The notes beneath the pieces were generated by a model that saw nothing but the letters and a program-made list of their open reading frames with translations, did no database searches and was not told where the DNA came from. 64,000 nucleotides of DNA from Brachypodium distachyon (lineage: Eukaryota > Streptophyta > Magnoliopsida > Poales > Poaceae), in assembly GCF_000005505.3 (NCBI RefSeq), contig NC_016132.3, positions 50,048,914 through 50,112,913 of the forward strand, read 5' to 3'. Every line of letters begins with the position of its first letter. Positions within the stretch are counted from its first letter, which is position 1. The position numbers and the translations under genes were made by a program. Positions 59,525-64,000 of the stretch are shown here, piece after piece.

Positions 59525-61047
59525 TCAGGAGCGGGACTCCGTGTTTGGCCTAGGCACGAGCGACGGCGGCGGCGAGTCCGCTCCCTGCCACGCCCACACG
59601 ATATCGCCCAGCGACGGCTTCAGCTCATGCTTGTAGAAGTCCCGGAACTCCAGCGAGTCGCCGCCCGTCTTCCTCATCTCCACCACGTGCACCGACGGCG
59701 CCACTTCAAAGATCTCCACCTCCAGCGCCAGTGGCAGCGCCCCGTTCCGCCCGTCCTGGCTCCCCTCCAGCTCCACCCTCGCCTTGTCCTTGAGCTTGAA
59801 GCTGAACCTCCCCGCCTCGGCGATCTTCCCCAGCTTGGAGACGATCGCCGTCGTGGTCTCCTTGGTGGAGAACCGGGCCTCCGACCTGCGCTCCGCTTCG
59901 TCGAACATCTTGGAGAGGTCCAGCGCGTTTGACCGCGAGATGATGTCGAAGGCGTTCATGCTCGACGGCCTCACGCGGATGGTTGGCGACGACGCCGTTG
60001 TCACCTTGGATCTTTTCCTCTTTCGGGTGCTCTCTTCGTCGTCGTCTTCGTCGTGATGGCCGGCTCTGGCGCCTTCCTTGCCGAGTAACACCGAGGCTTC
60101 TTCACTCGTGGCGAGCGGCTTCTCGTTGAGGAGGGGGCATGGTGCTCCTTCCCGGAACCAACTCCTGGCCTTGAGCTTGGCGATGGTGATCCGGGTCCTG
60201 GGGTTCGGGTCGAGCAACCGGGCGAGCAGCTTGCGCGCGTCCACGGAGAACCACTCGGGGCACTTGTAGTCGCTCTGCGTGATCTTCCGGTACAAGACGG
60301 GGAGGTTGGCGTCGTTGAAAGGGAGTTTGCCGGCCATGAGCACGAAGAGGATCACGCCGCACGACCAGATGTCCGCCTTTGCGCCGTCGTAGCCACGCTT
60401 CCGGAGCACCTACGCCATTCATGGACATCGCGTCAAGAACGACCCTACTTAATTATGCGCGGCCATGGATGGAACGTATTCCCAACCTCGGGAGCGACGT
60501 ACGCCGGCGTGCCGCAGGTGGTGTGCAAGAGGCCGCCGCCGCGAAGGCGGGAGGTGTCCGCGGCCAGCGCGCTGAGCCCGAAGTCGGAGACCTTGAGGTT
60601 GCCGCGCGCGTCGAGGAGGAGGTTCTCGGGCTTGAGGTCGCGGTGGTACACGCCGCGGCTGTGGCAGAACTCCACGGCCGTGACGAGCTGCTGGAAGCAG
60701 CGGCGCGCCACGGGCTCCGGGAAGCGCGTGCTCCGCGCGAGGCGCGCGAAGAGCTCGCCGCCGCCGGCGTACTCCATGACGAAGTAGATCCTGGAGCGCG
60801 TCGCCATCACCTCGTGCAGCCGGACGACGTTCGGGTGGCGCACGCGCCGCATCACGGCCACCTCGCGCTTCACCTGCTCCATGGTGCCGGACCGCCGCAC
60901 GGCCTCCTTGTCGAACACCTTGATGGCCATGGCCTCGCCGGTGGACACGTTATGGGCCTTGTAGACCTTGGCGAAGCTGCCGCAGCCGAGAAGGCGGCCG
61001 AGCCTGTACCGGCCCATGATCACTTGGGAATCTTGGTTCTTCTCCAT
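59525..61047 (-). CDS. CBL-interacting protein kinase (CIPK, SnRK3)
   Basis: Two exons, 61047-60487 and 60409-59525, are joined in phase 0 (GAG/GTTGGG ... GTAG/GTG) and give 481 residues. CIPKs are Ser/Thr kinases activated by calcineurin-B-like Ca2+ sensors and act on ion transport and stress responses. Seen motifs: glycine loop LGCGSFAKV (20-28), lysine in AIKVF (K43), HRDLKPEN (135-142), DFGLSAL (155-161), APE (185-187, split by the intron), then NAF motif [10 protein letters not shown] (338-347) and a PPI-like region ([14 protein letters not shown]... [15 protein letters not shown]). The linker before NAF is long, acidic then basic (EDDDEE, RKRKRSK). The intron sits exactly after APE. VYHRD replaces the usual V-C/F-HRD, which should be harmless. 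The member number cannot be assigned here. Confidence 0.94.
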
Positions 61048-63610
61048 AGCGATGGAGAATTGGCGATGGCGTCGTGTTCCAAGGGATCATGGGTCCGGCC
61101 GGGCGAACGGCTGGACGAAGACGGTAATCCTGTGCGCAAGGGTGGGTGATCATCGGCAAGAGTTGTTGTTGGGCTTTGACATGCGTGTTCGATAGGGATC
61201 TGAGGCTACAAACTCGGTGGAACTAAATGAGGAACAGACACCTTTAGCTAATTTTAGAAGCGTATTCGAATTTAGGCCGTGCTTGACAGGCCAGAAAGCT
61301 GGCGCAGAAGGAGAGAAGTCCGTGACTCCATGTGTTCAACCCCAAACAATAAGGTATTAAGGTCCTCTTCTTAAAAAAAAAGCCCGAAACAAGAAGGGGT
61401 CTGCTCAGATTTTCACTACATTTCCTCTCAAAAAAAGATTTTCACTACATTTTGAATGAATAAGGTATGGTTTCTCCCCTAAAAAGAACTCAGATTTTTG
61501 CATCCAAGTTTTGATCCTAGAAAACACATCCATCTGCCTCACCTGCAACCAGTTTTCCAACGAAAACTCAACAAGACAAACCGGTGTACTTTTGTTCCAT
61601 AATATTACTAACCCGACACAGATGCAAACCAAGTTTGGGGTCGCAACAGAATTAAGATAAGTCCGCCCCCTCCCTCCGAACGTTAGACCACGGTTTGGAT
61701 CGCCCACTCCACCACCCACCCACACTCTCCGCCTCAACTTTAAAACCGTTTGAAGTATATCCAACCACCAACATGTCATATTATAGTATGTCTCAATAGT
61801 ACGAGGATCCAACATCGATGATACCATGCTATGTCTTACTAGCTCTTGAGATCCAAGTGTCAAATTGCAATGTCATGTCTTTTTAGTTAGCGGATTCTCA
61901 GCACCAAGTTGCCATTTTACATTGTAATTACCATCTACCTTGAAAAATATTAATGACTTTGCGCTAGAGCCCCCTGAACCCTACTTTCATGTCCTATTCG
62001 CCTCACATTGCTTGTGTGCATTGCTCCACACCTATGCCTAGGCACCGACTAGACTGATCTGTATAACTATCCTATCAACAATCGTGGGCCTCGTAATCAT
62101 TACTCGCCACATACGATAATATGTGCCCTCCCCCCTACTAGCACTATAATGTGTTAGAAAACCCGCCAATCGAAAATCTCCCCCGACAAATCCACGAAAT
62201 ACAAAGACAAGATGGCTCCAAATGGTATCGTCATCAGGGAAGAATCCGGCAACAGTGTTAGCAAGGTCAAACCCTAGGTCCTTTTGTCCGGCGAGGTCGA
62301 ATAAGACACGAACGCGCGCGCGAGAGAGAGAGGACACAATTATGCACAACAACCGGCCCGTGGGACCACACCAAAGGAAAGTGTGGGCGTAACAGCCAAC
62401 TAAGCAAAACACGACCACAACGCCATAGACTAAACCTACGACCGGCTAGCGAGGTAGCACATTAAATGTTGTGCATCTGGTTTGCCCTAATCTGATTGCG
62501 GATCTGAATTTTGAAGTGTGACACATGACTAGAAACACGTGAGAACATGCCCCGCATAAAAGTAAATTGCATTGTAGGTTGTCGGATCATTCCCAAGGTC
62601 TCACTTAGGTCCCGAAACTTCCAAAATCATCATCTAGGGGTTGCAAGTGCAATTAGGGTTTATGTGAAGGTCCATACGAGGCCTCACTAATTTCATCCTC
62701 AGCCAAATGGGACGTCCAAAATGGTTCTTGGACCTACTATGCACTTTGCTCTTATTCTTGTTTCTTTTAGTTAAAAAGCACAGACTACTTGTACCTTGTA
62801 AGATACATAATTATGATACTTATCTCTCAGCCCGTAATTGCGCGAGAAATCGACTCTACGAAGCAAAAACAATAAATTGTTGGACAAAGTAAAATATTTT
62901 GATGGACACAGGTGAATTACTCTTCTGTGCTCGGTTAGACGTATCACCTGATCTGGCCAGTTTACAGGTAAACACAGTTGCCAATTTGCCATGATCAATT
63001 GTTCCTATTTATTCCTATATTACTAGCTGTATTTATGATCAATATCTATCGTCGAAAAGATGCGTATCATCAATCGCTATCTCCAGTCGTCGTCGAGTCC
63101 AGGGTAAAGAACACGGCCACAGATACGATGGGGACACAACACATTCACAATGCAATCTTTATCTCTGCAGCTGCGCAACCAGGGCCCCCCCAGCTCGCCC
63201 ACTGCCGCACACGGCGCTTTCGTGGCCACGCACCGGACCCTCTGCCCCCTGCCCCAGGCGAGCAACCGCCGGTCGCCCACGCGTGCCGAGGTAGACCAGC
63301 CATTCCTCTATGCCGACTCGACGACTCGTGCCGTGACCCTGGAAAGACAGGTCTGGGCAATCGTTTGACTTTGGACCACGCAGGATCCGGGTGCAACTGC
63401 ATTGCTCAAATCTGGACTTCTGCATACAATAATGCAGATAAAAAAAAATGGAAGATTCGGAATCTAATCGACCCGACCATGTGCCAGAGCCAAGGATGCG
63501 CATTGCAGCCAATTTATTCATCAATCAGTTGGGTCCTGAATAAACGATTACTCAAAATCCTTCGATTTTGCTGAAAACCAACAGCACCGGTACACAACAA
63601 GCTAATTAAG
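61048..63610. other. Intergenic, no gene recognised
   Basis: Includes the kinase promoter near 61.05-61.3 kb. Open frames at 61.4-61.9, 62.0-62.4 and 63.0-63.6 kb lack recognisable motifs and overlap on both strands. Confidence 0.45.
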
Positions 63611-63866
63611 TCATTTAGCAGCTACCACGGTACCAACCGGAATATACACAGCCACAATACCACCACAAACAACATTATGGTCTCCCGACAAAGGAAGTCT
63701 TATATGATCATCATCAAAGGTGCCCGAGAACTGGTCAGGTTTTTGTCCTCCCACTACAAGGATCCTCTTGTCAGTTGCACTCAACTCTTGCCTCTGCTCA
63801 CTCCGCCTGGAGGACTCGCTCCTATCAGCATTAGATCCAGGGGGGGGCGCCTGTAACCTTGAAAGC
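63611..63866 (-). CDS. Possible last exon of an unidentified gene, partial
   Basis: A polypyrimidine-poor but acceptable acceptor (CTTTATGCAG at 63867) precedes an open frame of about 84 codons ending at 63611. It encodes a polar stretch (SNADRSESSRRSEQRQELSA) and a hydrophobic tail (VVCGGIVAVYIPVGTVVAAK). The rest of the gene would lie beyond the right edge. I do not recognise the product. Confidence 0.35.
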
Positions 63867-64000
63867 CTGCATAAAGCAAAGGAAATTGTCAACTTGTCTA
63901 TTTCACATAGTTCTAAGCATTACATTTACCTGCAAAAATTTAAATTTCCAGCCCCTACAATATATTTAGCATAAGCACACATTCAGGTGAACAAGCAAAT

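Noticed and set aside
60379..61149. 256-residue plus-strand frame opposite the kinase
   Set aside because: It is antisense to exon 1 of the CIPK, with Ala/Glu/Arg/His-rich composition and no domain.
1..64000. CRISPR arrays, riboswitches, operons, phage or plasmid modules
   Set aside because: The window is plant nuclear DNA; no regularly spaced repeats or compact gene strings of that kind are present.

Overview
The window is nuclear DNA from a grass. The genes have introns with GT..AG borders, the exons are GC-rich, and the spacers are AT-rich. Stowaway-type MITEs recur, with ends of the CTCCCTCCGT type. Gene density (six confident genes in 64 kb) and the MITE families suggest a small-genome pooid such as Brachypodium; this is inference. 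No prokaryotic features (operons, CRISPR, riboswitches) are present.

Layout. A degenerate Ty1/copia pol relic lies at 0.8-1.4 kb. A single-exon Dof zinc-finger gene lies at 5.2-5.8 kb (minus). A ten-exon plant-type phosphoenolpyruvate carboxylase (PEPC) lies at 12.0-17.2 kb (minus); its catalytic motifs are preserved, but it carries a splice-donor change and a frameshift just before its C-terminus. An eleven-exon phosphatidate cytidylyltransferase lies at 20.5-25.8 kb (minus). A DUF4228-type gene lies at 35.6-36.2 kb (minus), a DUF688-type gene at 51.4-53.6 kb (plus), a short zinc-finger-like gene at 57.0-57.8 kb (plus), and a CBL-interacting protein kinase at 59.5-61.0 kb (minus). The last exon of an unidentified minus-strand gene may enter at the right edge (63.6-63.9 kb).

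The genes do not form one pathway: they cover transcription control, anaplerotic carbon fixation, phospholipid synthesis and calcium signalling, the usual mixture of a plant chromosome arm.

The spacers are built from mobile elements, and several boundaries can be read from target-site duplications (TSDs). These include a 576-bp Mutator-like element with a perfect 9-bp TSD (18.2 kb), a 441-bp one with an 8/9 TSD (43.6 kb), a 3,027-bp TG..CA unit with a perfect 5-bp TSD (probably a solo LTR) inside an older long-TIR element (37.4-41.3 kb), a CACTA-like element with gene-like GC-rich cargo (29.2-31.8 kb), a 5'-truncated LINE with a 14-bp TSD (54.7-55.4 kb), and about nine Stowaway-like MITEs.

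No clearly new biological system was found. The most noteworthy observation is the PEPC copy, which looks intact along most of its length yet carries two independent lesions.
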